The notes under the pieces: generated by a model
The model's database searches: none
What the model saw: the letters and a program-made list of their open reading frames with translations, nothing else
Told to the model about the DNA's origin: nothing
Translations under genes and position numbers: made by a program
Assembly (NCBI RefSeq): GCF_023195515.1
Contig: NZ_JALPKR020000002.1
Coordinates: forward strand, 2,395,001-2,459,000
Origin: Variovorax sp. S12S4
GTDB taxonomy: Bacteria > Pseudomonadota > Gammaproteobacteria > Burkholderiales > Burkholderiaceae_C
Reading direction: 5' to 3'
Length of the DNA: 64,000 nt
Part shown: positions 36,131-45,032 of the stretch, piece by piece
Layout of the letters: each line of letters begins with the position of its first letter
Numbering within the stretch: the stretch's first letter is position 1

Positions 36131-36349
36131 CTAGTGGTGCTGCGCGTGGGCTGCAGGTGCGGCTCGCCGGCGAATTTCGCTCTGCAGTGCACGCTGCCCT
36201 GCCGCCAGCGCGGCTTCGTAGGTGTCCGCCGGATCGAAGGCGTCGCGAAGCACCTTGGGGTTCGCTCCGTCCGTATCGGTTTCAAGCAGGCGCCAGACAT
36301 AGGAGCCGAGGGCCGGCTCCTCGATGATGAGTTCGATAGGTTGTGTCAT
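36131..36349 (-). CDS. small uncharacterised acidic protein
   Basis: A 72-residue protein starting MTQPIELIIEEPALGS and ending with a His-rich tail (AAPAAHAQHH). The middle reads DAFDPADTYEAALAAGQRAL, a helix suited to a small soluble protein. No family is recognised. It is convergent with the cio operon, 13 bases from its end. The histidine-rich tail and the copper ATPase next door are suggestive but prove nothing. Confidence 0.5.
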   Translation of the reverse strand: MTQPIELIIEEPALGSYVWRLLETDTDGANPKVLRDAFDPADTYEAALAAGQRALQSEIRRRAAPAAHAQHH

Positions 36350-36431
36350 TGCTTCCAACTTGCACAAACCGGGGGCGAATGTCTGTAGGCCGAATTCGAA
36401 TGCTGCGGGCCCTGCATCCGATTTGAACTCT

Positions 36432-38663
36432 TCAAGCGGACTGCCTGCCGTCGCTCGCCGCCCGAAGCCTCAACGCATTGCTAATGACCGACGCCGAGCT
36501 CAGGCTCATCGCCAGCGCCGCGATCATCGGCGAAAGCAGCCAGCCGGTGAACGGAAACAGCACGCCGGCCGCGAGGGGCACGCCCAGCGCGTTGTAGATG
36601 AACGCGAAGCCCAGGTTCTGCTTCATGTTGGCAATGGTCTTCTCGGAGACGATGCGCGCCTCTGCAATGCCTCGCAGGTCGCCCTTCACCAGCGTGACCT
36701 GCGCGCTGTTCATCGCAACGTCGGTGCCGGTGCCCATGGCGACGCCCACGTCGGCTTTGGCGAGCGCGGGCGCATCGTTGATGCCGTCTCCGGCCATGGC
36801 GACGATGCGGCCTTCGCGCTGCAGTTTGTCGACCAGCGCCAGCTTGTCGGCGGGCTTGACTTCCCCGTGCACCTCGTCGATGCCCAGCCTGGCTGCAACG
36901 GCGCGCGCGGTGGTCAGTCCGTCTCCGGTGGCCATGATCACGCGCATGCCCGATGCTTTGAGCGCTGCCAGCGCCTCCATGGTCGTGGCCTTGACGGGGT
37001 CGGACACCGCGAGCAGACCCATCGGCTGGCCGTCGGCGGCAAGGAACATGACGCTGGCACCTTCGGCGCGCAGGGCTTCGGCCTGCGGCTTGAGTGCGTC
37101 GACCGGCACGCGCAGCTGGTCCATCAGCGCGGTGTTGCCCAGCGCCAGCTTGCGGCCGCCGACGATGCCGCTCACGCCGATGCCGCTGCTGGACTCGAAC
37201 TCGTCTGCCGCGGCCAACGCCAGGCCGCGTTCGCGAGCTGCCTCGACGATGGCGTGCGCCAGCGGATGCTCGCTCCCCTGGTCAAGGCTGGCGGCAAGGC
37301 GCAGCACGTCGTCTTCGGTGAAGCCGGGCAGGGCGACAGCACGCTCGAAGCGCGGCTTGCCTTCGGTCAGCGTGCCGGTTTTGTCGACGATGAGCGCGTC
37401 GACCTTGCGGAAGTTCTCGATGGCCGCCGCGTCGCGGAACAGCACACCCTGGGTGGCGGCCTTGCCGGTGGCCACCATGATCGACATTGGCGTGGCCAGG
37501 CCTAGCGCACAAGGGCAGGCAATGATGAGCACCGCCACCGCGTTGATGAGGCCGTGGGTCCAGCTTGGCGCTGGGCCGAAGAATCCCCACGCAAGAAAGG
37601 TCAGCAGCGCAATGCCGATGACGACCATGACGAAGTAGCCCGCCACCTGGTCGGCCATGCGCTGCATCGGCGCCCTGGAGCGCTGGGCCTGTGCCACCAT
37701 TTGCACGATGCTCGCGAGCACGGTTTGCGAGCCGACTTTTTCCGACTGCATCACCAGCGCGCCGTTGGTGTTGAGCGTGGCGCCGATGAGCTTGTCGCCG
37801 ACCCGCTTGGTCACCGGCAGCGGCTCGCCCGTGAGCATGGATTCGTCGACCGCGCTCGCACCCTCGACCACCACGCCATCCACCGGCACCTTTTCGCCGG
37901 GCCGCACGCGCAGCTTGTCGCCGACATGCACATGCGCGATGGGAACGTCTTCTTCAGTGCCGTCGGCACCGATGCGCCGTGCCGTCTTGGGGGCAAGGCC
38001 CAGCAGCGACTTGATGGCCGCGGAAGTCTGCGAGCGCGCCTTCAGCTCGAGAATCTGGCCGAGCAGGGTGAGCGAAATGATCACCGCCGCAGCCTCGAAG
38101 TACACCGCCACGCGGCCCATCGACATGAAGGATTCGGGAAAGGCGCGGGGCGCCACGGTGGCCACCACGCTGTAGACGAAGGCGGCAGCGGTGCCCAGGC
38201 CGATGAGCGTCCACATGTTCGGGCTGCGGTTGGCCACCGACTGCACCGCGCGCTCGAAGAAGGGCCATCCCGCCCACAGCACGATCGGCACGGAAAGCAC
38301 CAATTCGATCCAGCTTTGCGTGGCCATCTCGAACCACTGCAGCCTGTGGCCCGCCATGGCGAGCACGGTGACTGCAATGGTGAGCGGCAGCGTCCAGAGA
38401 AACCGCCGCTTGAACTCGCGCAGTTCGGGATCTTCCTTCTCGTCTGCGTCGAGGCTCGGCATTTCCGGCTCCAGCGTCATGCCGCACTTGGGGCAATTGC
38501 CGGGGTGGTCCTGCCGTATTTTCGGGTGCATCGGGCAGGTGTAGATCGTGGGCGATCCGCCCGCCGCGCCGGGCTCGACGGCATTCACCGGCGCAGGGTG
38601 GCCGCCGTGATGGTGGTGCTGATGATGGTGGTCGTGTCCTGGGTTGGAACGCATGTCGTTCAT
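36432..38663 (-). CDS. copA: copper-exporting P1B-type ATPase
   Basis: A 743-residue heavy-metal ATPase. The N terminus is His-rich ([13 protein letters not shown]) and holds a YHS-like metal-binding motif ([20 protein letters not shown]) in place of the usual CxxC domains. Then come the actuator TGEPLP, the transport motif CPCAL, phosphorylation site DKTGTLT, the SEHPLA nucleotide-domain motif and [10 protein letters not shown] hinge. CPC with M-S-x-S-S in the last helix points to Cu(I)/Ag(I) export. It is in the inner membrane and pumps metal to the periplasm. A broken copper-chaperone gene lies 70 bases upstream in the same direction. Confidence 0.95.
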   Translation of the reverse strand: MNDMRSNPGHDHHHQHHHHGGHPAPVNAVEPGAAGGSPTIYTCPMHPKIRQDHPGNCPKCGMTLEPEMPSLDADEKEDPELREFKRRFLWTLPLTIAVTVLAMAGHRLQWFEMATQSWIELVLSVPIVLWAGWPFFERAVQSVANRSPNMWTLIGLGTAAAFVYSVVATVAPRAFPESFMSMGRVAVYFEAAAVIISLTLLGQILELKARSQTSAAIKSLLGLAPKTARRIGADGTEEDVPIAHVHVGDKLRVRPGEKVPVDGVVVEGASAVDESMLTGEPLPVTKRVGDKLIGATLNTNGALVMQSEKVGSQTVLASIVQMVAQAQRSRAPMQRMADQVAGYFVMVVIGIALLTFLAWGFFGPAPSWTHGLINAVAVLIIACPCALGLATPMSIMVATGKAATQGVLFRDAAAIENFRKVDALIVDKTGTLTEGKPRFERAVALPGFTEDDVLRLAASLDQGSEHPLAHAIVEAARERGLALAAADEFESSSGIGVSGIVGGRKLALGNTALMDQLRVPVDALKPQAEALRAEGASVMFLAADGQPMGLLAVSDPVKATTMEALAALKASGMRVIMATGDGLTTARAVAARLGIDEVHGEVKPADKLALVDKLQREGRIVAMAGDGINDAPALAKADVGVAMGTGTDVAMNSAQVTLVKGDLRGIAEARIVSEKTIANMKQNLGFAFIYNALGVPLAAGVLFPFTGWLLSPMIAALAMSLSSASVISNALRLRAASDGRQSA

Positions 38664-38733
38664 TCGAATTCTCCAGCGGGAACCATGGGGCCGCAGCGCC
38701 GAAAGGGCGGCGCAGGCAGGCGAGGTTTGAGGG

Positions 38734-38847
38734 TCAGCCTCCGGTCAGGTAGGCGTCCAGACAATCGCGCCGGCCTCCGGCGGCTTCGGCGGATGGCCTG
38801 CTTGCGCAGTGGCCGCAGGTCATCGACTGGATCTCGAACTCATGCAT
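38734..38847 (-). pseudogene. truncated CopZ-like copper chaperone
   Basis: A 37-residue frame with a strong AAGGAG before the ATG. It opens MHEFEIQSMTCGHCAS, the first strand and CxxC metal site of CopZ/HMA chaperones, but then departs into an unrelated Ala/Gly/Arg-rich tail where a normal protein would continue for about 50 more residues. No frame restores the missing strands, so this looks like internal deletion. It keeps one further cysteine. Its promoter carries a candidate MerR-type operator. Confidence 0.6.
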
Positions 38848-38889
38848 GGCAACTCCTTGGTTGTTGAATAAGCGGAGTTCAGTTTCAGG

Positions 38890-38911
38890 GTTGACATGGT
38901 GGCAAGGTCAA
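38890..38911 (-). promoter_or_regulatory. candidate CueR/MerR-type copper promoter
   Basis: On the minus strand TTGACCTTGCCACCATGTCAACC contains a -35 (TTGACC) merged with an imperfect dyad CCTTGCCA/TGTCAACC, as in CueR-controlled copA promoters. It lies about 45 bases before the chaperone start. The -10 match downstream (around GAAACT) is weak. Confidence 0.45.
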
Positions 38912-38984
38912 GCCGGTTCTGCGTGCCTTTCGCTGGAGGGGCTGCGGCTCCTCTTACAACTTTCTTCCTCTGGAATCCTTGTCC

Positions 38985-39731
38985 ATGTTCCCAGTTTCTC
39001 GCTGTCTCCTGAGCCTTGCGCTGCTCGCGGCTTCAACGGTCCACGCCCAGGCGCTGGACTACGACCATCAGGAAAACTGGAAGGCGGTTCACGACAGCGC
39101 CCAGTCGCCGATCGATATTCCCACCGGCGAAGCCAAGGCCGGCGATGCGCTCGAGCCGCAAGACATTCGCCTGAGCAACGCTCGTGCGGCGCTCGACGTC
39201 GTGGACAACGGCCATGCGGTGGAGGTCGAGGCGAAGGGGCCGGACGCCATGATTCGCGGGCGGCACTTCAAGCTGCTGCAGTTCCACTTCCATGCCGAGA
39301 GCGAACACACGGTGGACGGCAAGCACTTCCCGCTCGAGGGGCATTTCGTGTTCCGTGCCGCGGACGGCCGGCTTGCCGTGGTGGGCGTCATGTACCGCGA
39401 AGGTACGGCCAATCCGCTGGCGGCCAAGGTGCTGGCGGCACTCGAGAAGGAAGGCCATGGCGAGCTGTCCAAGGCCGATATTTCCGTTCTGCTGCCCAAG
39501 GACAAGGCCTACTACCACTACCTGGGTTCGCTGACCACGCCGCCGCTGACTGAAAACGTCGAGTGGTATGTGCTGCAGGCGCCGGTGTCGCTGTCTCCGG
39601 CGCAAATTTCGCAATTCCGCGCGCGCTATGCCCACAACAACCGGAAGCTGCAGGAGCTCAACGGGCGTCCGCTGATCCGCTTTCCGTCGGTGTCGCTGAC
39701 CGCCAATCGCGCAGCCCCTGCCAGCCGCTGA
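38985..39731 (+). CDS. alpha-type carbonic anhydrase, periplasmic
   Basis: A 248-residue enzyme. The signal peptide ends near ASTVHAQA. QSPIDI, LLQFHFHAESEHTVDGK and EGHFVF give the three zinc histidines and supporting Glu, and YYHYLGSLTTPPLTENVEW the substrate pocket (Thr of the TTPP motif), all diagnostic of alpha carbonic anhydrase. It interconverts CO2 and bicarbonate in the periplasm. It is a single gene divergent from the copper genes, followed by a strong terminator. The ATG at 38985 was preferred to a TTG two codons upstream. Confidence 0.95.
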   Translation: MFPVSRCLLSLALLAASTVHAQALDYDHQENWKAVHDSAQSPIDIPTGEAKAGDALEPQDIRLSNARAALDVVDNGHAVEVEAKGPDAMIRGRHFKLLQFHFHAESEHTVDGKHFPLEGHFVFRAADGRLAVVGVMYREGTANPLAAKVLAALEKEGHGELSKADISVLLPKDKAYYHYLGSLTTPPLTENVEWYVLQAPVSLSPAQISQFRARYAHNNRKLQELNGRPLIRFPSVSLTANRAAPASR

Positions 39732-39741
39732 ACGCCAAGCC

Positions 39742-39781
39742 AAAAAAAGCCCCCGGTTCTTCGCAGAGCCGGGGGCTTTTT
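39742..39781. terminator. strong bidirectional intrinsic terminator
   Basis: A run of A, then AGCCCCCGGTTCT-TCGC-AGAGCCGGGGGCT and a run of T. The stem is 13 pairs with one G-T, and the flanking A and T tracts let it stop transcription of the carbonic anhydrase gene and of the convergent amidase operon. Confidence 0.9.
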
Positions 39782-39800
39782 CAGCTTTGGCGCGGCCTTA

Positions 39801-41330
39801 TCAAACGGCGGAAATCGAGGGCCGCGCCGCAGCCGCAGGAGCGCCGCCATGCGGCCCCGGCGGTGCGGTGACGATGGATGTGAGCGCAGGTTCGGCCGTG
39901 CGCAAAGCCGAAAGATCCGGGCGCGGGCGGCGCAGTTGCGCATCGGCTGCGAATGCCATTTCCATGGCGTGCGCGGCGCCCAGCACTTGGTGGTCGGCGC
40001 GAAAGCCGCCCACGATCTGCAGCCCGAACGGCATGCCCGCGTGATCGACGCCGCAGGGCAGCGAAAGTGCGGGATGCGTCGTCAGCGTGACGACATACGT
40101 CAACGCCAGCCAGCGGTAGTAGTTGGCCTGCTTCTCGCCGTTGATGGTGTCCGCATACAACTGCGTCCACGGGAACGGCGACACCGGCGTGGTGGGCGAG
40201 AGGATCAGGTCGTAGTCGGCAAAGGTCGCCTGGAAGCGCTTGATGAGCCGTGTCTGCTCGGCCTGCGCCCAGGCGCTGTCGAGCAGGCTCATCTGCGCGC
40301 CCATTTCATAGTTGGCGCGGGAGTTGGGTCCCAGGCTGGAAGGGTCGCGCTGGTAGGCCGCGTGCATGCCGGCCACGAAGGCTTCGGCGCGCAGCACGTC
40401 GAAGCAGCGGTGCGCCTCGCCCAGATCGAGCGTCACTTCGTCGCAAGACTTGAACAGGTGCCGCATGGCGCCGATCTTCCGCCGCATGGTGGCGCGGATG
40501 TTGTCGTCCACCGCGCAGACGCCGAAGTCTTCGGTCCATGCCACGCGAAGCCTGCTCAGGTCGACGTCCATGGGCTTCTGAAAAGACAGCGGATCGAGCG
40601 GGTAGCTCAACGGGTCGCCCGCATGCATGCCGGCGGAGGCGGCCATCTGCAGGCAGGCGTCCGCCACTGTGCGGCCCATCGGCCCGACGACGGAAATCGG
40701 CGTCCAGCCCAACAGCTTTCGCACGCTCGGCACGATGCCCGGCGATGGCCTGAAGCCCACCACGCCGCACTTGGCGGCCGGAATCCGCAGCGAGCCGCCG
40801 GTGTCGGAGCCGGTGCACACGGGCAGCATGTCGCACGCCAGCGCCGCCGCCGAGCCGCCGGAGGAGCCTCCCGCATTCAGGTTGGGGTTGAATGGGTTGC
40901 CGGTGGCACCCCACACCTCGTTGCGCGAATTGGCGCCGGCGCCCATCTCGGGAACGTTTGTCTTGCCCGCAACGATGGCACCCGCCTTTCGAAGGCGGGC
41001 CACCAGCTCGATGTCTTCCTCGGGCACGTGGTCGCGGAAGATCGCGGAGCCCCAGGTGGTGAGCAGGCCCTCGGTGGGCTCCAGGTCTTTCACGCCCAGC
41101 GGCAGGCCATGCAGCAGGCCGAGCGCATCGCCGCGCATCACGGCGGCTTCAGCGGCCCTGGCCTCGGCCCTCGCGCGGTCGAAGCTGGTGGCGGTCACGG
41201 CATTGACGAACGGGTTCACCCGCTCGATCTGCGCAATGCAAGCCTCTAGAAGCTCGACCGGCGAGACTGCCTTGCTGCCGATGAGCCGTCGCAGTTCGAC
41301 GGCGGATTGTTCGATCAATTGGGTGTCCAT
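39801..41330 (-). CDS. amidase-signature family hydrolase
   Basis: A 509-residue amidase. GLPLGVKDLEP contains the catalytic Lys, NAGGSSGGSAAALA the glycine/serine-rich signature with the cis-Ser, and CTGSDTGGSLRIPA the nucleophile Ser. Family members include GatA, aryl-acylamidases and enantioselective amidases; the absence of gatB/gatC nearby and the partner Bug gene favour a catabolic amidase. ATG at 41330 overlaps the stop of the upstream Bug gene (TGATG), so translation is coupled. A cytoplasmic enzyme: no signal peptide is seen. Confidence 0.9.
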   Translation of the reverse strand: MDTQLIEQSAVELRRLIGSKAVSPVELLEACIAQIERVNPFVNAVTATSFDRARAEARAAEAAVMRGDALGLLHGLPLGVKDLEPTEGLLTTWGSAIFRDHVPEEDIELVARLRKAGAIVAGKTNVPEMGAGANSRNEVWGATGNPFNPNLNAGGSSGGSAAALACDMLPVCTGSDTGGSLRIPAAKCGVVGFRPSPGIVPSVRKLLGWTPISVVGPMGRTVADACLQMAASAGMHAGDPLSYPLDPLSFQKPMDVDLSRLRVAWTEDFGVCAVDDNIRATMRRKIGAMRHLFKSCDEVTLDLGEAHRCFDVLRAEAFVAGMHAAYQRDPSSLGPNSRANYEMGAQMSLLDSAWAQAEQTRLIKRFQATFADYDLILSPTTPVSPFPWTQLYADTINGEKQANYYRWLALTYVVTLTTHPALSLPCGVDHAGMPFGLQIVGGFRADHQVLGAAHAMEMAFAADAQLRRPRPDLSALRTAEPALTSIVTAPPGPHGGAPAAAARPSISAV

Positions 41331-42313
41331 CAATCAGCGGTGATGTTGGCGCGGGCGGCAACGGCGCGCATCAGCGGCAGTTCCTTGTTGATCAGCTCGC
41401 TCACGGCGGCGCCGTTGCTGAAGGCCGGCTCCAGGCCCTGCGCGGTCAGCTTGGCCCGGGTGTCGGCGTCGGCAACGGTGGCGGCAAGCGCCTTTTCGAG
41501 TTTGGCTTTCACATCGCCGGGCAGGCCCTTTGGGGGCCGACACGACCAGCCACGAGTCCATGTTGATGTCGGGGTAGCCGCTCTCGGCCATGGTGGGCAC
41601 ATCGGGCAACAGCGTGGAGCGCTTGGCGGTGGTCACCGCAATCGCCTTGATCTTGCCGTTCTTGAGCTGGGGAATGGCGGCGCTCACGGTGTCGACGCTG
41701 AACGGAACCTGGCCGCCCATCAGGTCGGTCATGGCTGGCGCGCTGCCCTTGTAGGGCACGTGCGTCATCTTCAGTCCGGCGGCGTTGAGGATGGTTTCTC
41801 CCGCGAACTGCGACGTGGTGCCGGTGCCGTACGAGGCGTACGAATATTTGCCGGGCGATGCCTTCACGTAGTCCACGAACTGCTTCACGGTCTTCACCGG
41901 CACCTCGCTGTTGGCCAGCAGGATGAGGCCGACGCGTCCGATCAGGCCAATCTGGTCGAAGCCCTTGATCGGGTCGTAGGGAAGATTCGAGCGGATGGCG
42001 GGGTTGACCGTGAACGTGGTGCCCGAGCTGACCAGCAGCGTGTAGCCGTCGGGCGTCGCCTTGGAAACGTAGCTTGCCCCGATCACGGTTCCGGCTCCGG
42101 CGCGGTTCTCGATGACCACCGATTGGCCGAGTTCCTTGGCCAGGCGCGCGGCAATCACGCGTGCGTTCACGTCGGTGGCGCCGCCCGGGGAAAGGGAACC
42201 ACGAGCGTGACCGGGCGCGACGGAAACCCGGTTTCCGCGGCGGTGGTCCCCAGCGATGCAAGGCCAAGGCAGGACGTCAGCAGCAGGCTGGCCAATGCAG
42301 GGAGGCGTTTCAT
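41330..42313 (-). pseudogene. Bug/TctC-type tripartite tricarboxylate transporter binding protein, two compensating frameshifts
   Basis: The start MKRLPALASLLLTSCLGLAS is a signal peptide, followed by FPSRPVTLVVPFP, the family opening. A base is missing in the run at 42187-42190 and the next frame continues with TDVNARVIAARLAKELG and ENRAGAGTVIGASYV, KATPDGYTLL. A base is extra in the G-run 41532-41536, after which the first frame resumes with LPGDVKAKLEKALAATV to the end. Corrected, the protein has 327 residues, normal for Bug proteins. It would capture a carboxylate or amide in the periplasm. The two indels cancel, which fits base-calling errors better than decay. Confidence 0.85.
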
Positions 42314-42408
42314 GAAGTACTCCTGGGGACGAGGTTGGGGGGACGGCGGATGCAATTCCATCCTAGGAGCCGGAACCCGCTGCCACAAGCGCAATGTTTA
42401 GAATTGTG

Positions 42409-42427
42409 GATTGCCGTTTCGGCAATC
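42409..42427. promoter_or_regulatory. candidate LysR operator (perfect dyad)
   Basis: GATTGCCG-TTT-CGGCAATC is a perfect 8-bp inverted repeat in the 152-base gap between the divergent Bug gene and LysR gene, about 40 bases upstream of the regulator start. Confidence 0.55.
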
Positions 42428-42465
42428 GAAACCGCTCTCTGCCCATCTCTGAACCGGAGAATTCC

Positions 42466-43380
42466 ATGGCTCTCAACGCGTTGCAGGAGACCGCCGTGCG
42501 GTACTTTCTCGAGGTGGTGCGAACCGGCTCGGTGAAGGAGGCGGCGCTCAAGCTCAACGTGGCGCCGTCGGCAGTGAGCCGGCAGGTGGCCCGCCTGGAG
42601 CGCGAACTCGACACCCTGCTGTTCGACCGCCACGCGCGCGGCATGGTGCCCAACGCGGCCGGCGAGCTGCTGGCGGCGCATGCCAAGCGCATGCAGCAGG
42701 ACATCGAGCGGGTTGCCAGCGACATCCAGGGCTTGCGCGGCCTGCGCAGCGGCCGCGTGCGCGTGGTGAGCACGGAGGGCTTTGCCTTCGACTTTCTTCC
42801 GACGCTGATTGCCCGCTTTCGAAGCAAGCACGAGGGCATCCGCTTTCACCTGGAGGTGTGCCCGCCGCACGACATACCCGGACGCATACGCGATGGCGAG
42901 GCCGACATTGGAATCACCTTGAGCACGGTGCCCGAGCCCGGCATCAAGATCGAGCTGCGCCACCCCAGCCCCATCCTCGCCGTGATGGCCAACGACCATC
43001 CGCTGGCGGCGCAGCGGCAGTTGTCCTTGCGCCAGGTGGTGGCCTACCCGCTGGGGCTGCCGCCGCAGGACAGCTCGATCAGGCAACTGCTCGACACCAG
43101 CTGCAGCCGGCAGGGGCTCCACTACGTGCAGGCCATGTCGAGCAACCATGCGAATGCGCTGGTGAGTTTTGCGGCCGCGGGGGGCGGCAGCATTGCGTTC
43201 TATGGAGAGTTGTCGATCCGCACGCAGCTGAAGTCGAAGGCGCTGGTTGCCATTGCGCTGAAGGACCGCGAAATGAACGAGCGCCACCTCGAAGTAGAGA
43301 CCCTGGCGGGCCGATCGCTGCCCGACGCGGGCAAGGCATTCGTGCAATTCCTCACCGATGCCATCAAGGCAAGCGCCTGA
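42466..43380 (+). CDS. LysR-family transcriptional regulator
   Basis: A 304-residue regulator: AVRYFLEVVRTGSVKEAAL and VAPSAVSRQVARLE form the DNA-binding helix-turn-helix, and GRVRVVSTEGFAFDFLP begins the effector domain. ATG at 42466 has GGAGA eight bases upstream. It is divergent from the Bug-amidase operon, which it presumably controls in response to the amidase substrate or product. Confidence 0.93.
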   Translation: MALNALQETAVRYFLEVVRTGSVKEAALKLNVAPSAVSRQVARLERELDTLLFDRHARGMVPNAAGELLAAHAKRMQQDIERVASDIQGLRGLRSGRVRVVSTEGFAFDFLPTLIARFRSKHEGIRFHLEVCPPHDIPGRIRDGEADIGITLSTVPEPGIKIELRHPSPILAVMANDHPLAAQRQLSLRQVVAYPLGLPPQDSSIRQLLDTSCSRQGLHYVQAMSSNHANALVSFAAAGGGSIAFYGELSIRTQLKSKALVAIALKDREMNERHLEVETLAGRSLPDAGKAFVQFLTDAIKASA

Positions 43381-43491
43381 ACGCAAAGAAACCGGTTCCC
43401 GTGTGCGCTACACTCCGCGCCGCTTGCAGTGGCCTCAGCCGCTGCGCCGTCATTGGCAACATGACGAGAACAATCCAAAGGAAATTTTCAA

Positions 43492-43872
43492 GTGAACCGT
43501 ATCGAACTGGTCGAAAAGATCGCCGCCGCCCACAACGTCAGCAAGGCAGAAGCCGCCCGTATCCTGGAAACCGTCACGGGTTCCATCGTCGCCGCAGTGA
43601 AGAAGGGCGACCCCGTCCAGCTCATCGGCTTCGGAACCTTCAAGCAAGTGGCTCGCGCCGCACGCACCGGCTTCAACCCGCAAGCCGGCGCCAAGATCAA
43701 GATCGCCGCACAGAAGGTGCCGAAGTTCGTGCCGGGCGCAGCATTCAAGGCCGCCATCGACCCCAAGGCTGCAAAGCGCAAGGCCGACAAGGCAGCCGCC
43801 AAGCCCGTCGCCAAGAAGGCAGCACCGGCCAAGAAGGCCGCCGCTCCCGCCAAGAAGGCCGCAAAGAAGTAA
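43492..43872 (+). CDS. HU-family DNA-binding protein with Lys/Ala-rich tail
   Basis: A 126-residue nucleoid protein. Residues 1-90 are HU: MNRIELVEKIAAAHNVSKAE, then LIGFGTFKQVARAARTGFNP (the beta-arm contact with Arg/Pro) and KIKIAAQKVPKFVPG. Residues 91-126 are an extension of KKAAPAKKAAAPAK type, like histone H1, found in HU of several betaproteobacteria. GTG start with AAAGGA upstream. It should bend and coat DNA. A terminator follows 43 bases after the stop. Confidence 0.93.
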   Translation: MNRIELVEKIAAAHNVSKAEAARILETVTGSIVAAVKKGDPVQLIGFGTFKQVARAARTGFNPQAGAKIKIAAQKVPKFVPGAAFKAAIDPKAAKRKADKAAAKPVAKKAAPAKKAAAPAKKAAKK

Positions 43873-43915
43873 GACTTCAGCGAGCCATGGTTTGCGGCCG
43901 CAAGGCTGCTTCCAT

Positions 43916-43945
43916 AAAAAGACGGCCCTTCGGGGCCGTTTTTTT
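43916..43945 (+). terminator. intrinsic terminator of the HU gene
   Basis: AAAAAG-ACGGCCC-TTCG-GGGCCGT-TTTTTT: a 7-bp GC stem with UUCG loop and T run; the A run on the left makes it work for the convergent LysR gene too. Confidence 0.92.
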
Positions 43946-43967
43946 ATGCCTGCGGGGCACACGGGCC

Positions 43968-44876
43968 TCAGGCCAGCGTGCCGAGCCTCGCAAGAATGAG
44001 GTCGTACAGCGTCTGGGCGGCCACCGAGAGGCTTCCTTCGCGGCGCTGCACCAGGTAGATGGTCCGGGTGAGGCCGGGCAGCGGCAGGGGCCGCGTCACC
44101 AGCGTGTCGCGCCGGAAGTGGAACAAGGTGAGCTCCGGCACCACGCTGATGCCTATGCCGGCCTCGACCAGGCCCGTGACGGTGGCCAGGTGCTCGACCT
44201 CGAACACCGCGTTGAGCCGCAGCGGATGCAACGCCGCGTCGAGCGACTGGCGCACGCTGCTGTTGCGCGCCATCTGGATGAAGGGCCAGGGCGCGAGCTG
44301 CCTGGCCGTGAGCTTGGCGACGCCGGCCAGCGGGTGGTCCTTGCGGCAGACCAGGTGAAAGCGGTCTTCGCAGAGCTTGCGGCCGCGCAGGTCGCTGGCC
44401 GCAGCCGCATCGGCGCCGGTGGCCGCCAGCGCGAAGTCGGCCTGGTGGCCGCGCAGCTGGGCAATGCAGGCATCGGAAAGCGCATCGTGCAGCTCCACCG
44501 TGATGCCGGGCCACGCCTGCATGAACTCGGCGAGGATGGCCGGCAACCAGCCGGCCGCGAGCGAGGGCAGCGCCGCCACGCTCACGCGGCCCTTGCGCCG
44601 TTCGGAGTGGTCGGCAAGGTCGCCGATCGCATCCTGCATGTCGTCGAGCAGGCGCCGGGCCGAGGGTTCGAAGAGCCGCCCCTCTGGCGTGAGCTGCACG
44701 CTGCGCGTGTCCCGGTCGAAAAGGCGGGCGCCCAGCGTGTCTTCGAGCGTGCGGATCAGCGCGCTGAACGCGGGCTGCGACAAATGACAGGTCTGGGCGG
44801 CGCGCGTAAAGTTGCGCTGCTCGGCCAGTGCCATGAACGCGCGCAACTGGCGGCTGGAAAGGTCGGGCGCGGTCAT
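43968..44876 (-). CDS. LysR-family transcriptional regulator
   Basis: A 302-residue regulator (start MTAPDLSSRQLRAFMAL). QRNFTRAAQTCHLSQPAFSA is the recognition region and KGRVSVAALPSLAAGWLP opens the sensor domain. The longer frame upstream of 44876 is not credible because it runs through the divergent gene. It faces the TRAP-type binding protein and GGDEF-EAL operon across 156 bases, so it is a candidate controller of that operon. Confidence 0.92.
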   Translation of the reverse strand: MTAPDLSSRQLRAFMALAEQRNFTRAAQTCHLSQPAFSALIRTLEDTLGARLFDRDTRSVQLTPEGRLFEPSARRLLDDMQDAIGDLADHSERRKGRVSVAALPSLAAGWLPAILAEFMQAWPGITVELHDALSDACIAQLRGHQADFALAATGADAAAASDLRGRKLCEDRFHLVCRKDHPLAGVAKLTARQLAPWPFIQMARNSSVRQSLDAALHPLRLNAVFEVEHLATVTGLVEAGIGISVVPELTLFHFRRDTLVTRPLPLPGLTRTIYLVQRREGSLSVAAQTLYDLILARLGTLA

Positions 44877-45032
44877 CGATCTGGAATTTGAATAAGACGA
44901 CCCGAAATCAGGGGTCTGCGGATGGTATCTCTGTGCCTTGCGCGCAACGAGTCGTCCCAACTTTCCTGTTCGCGGGTGACCGGAAAGCGGCGATTCTGTA
45001 AAAAACTTCTTACAGGAAGCACAATCGGCATC

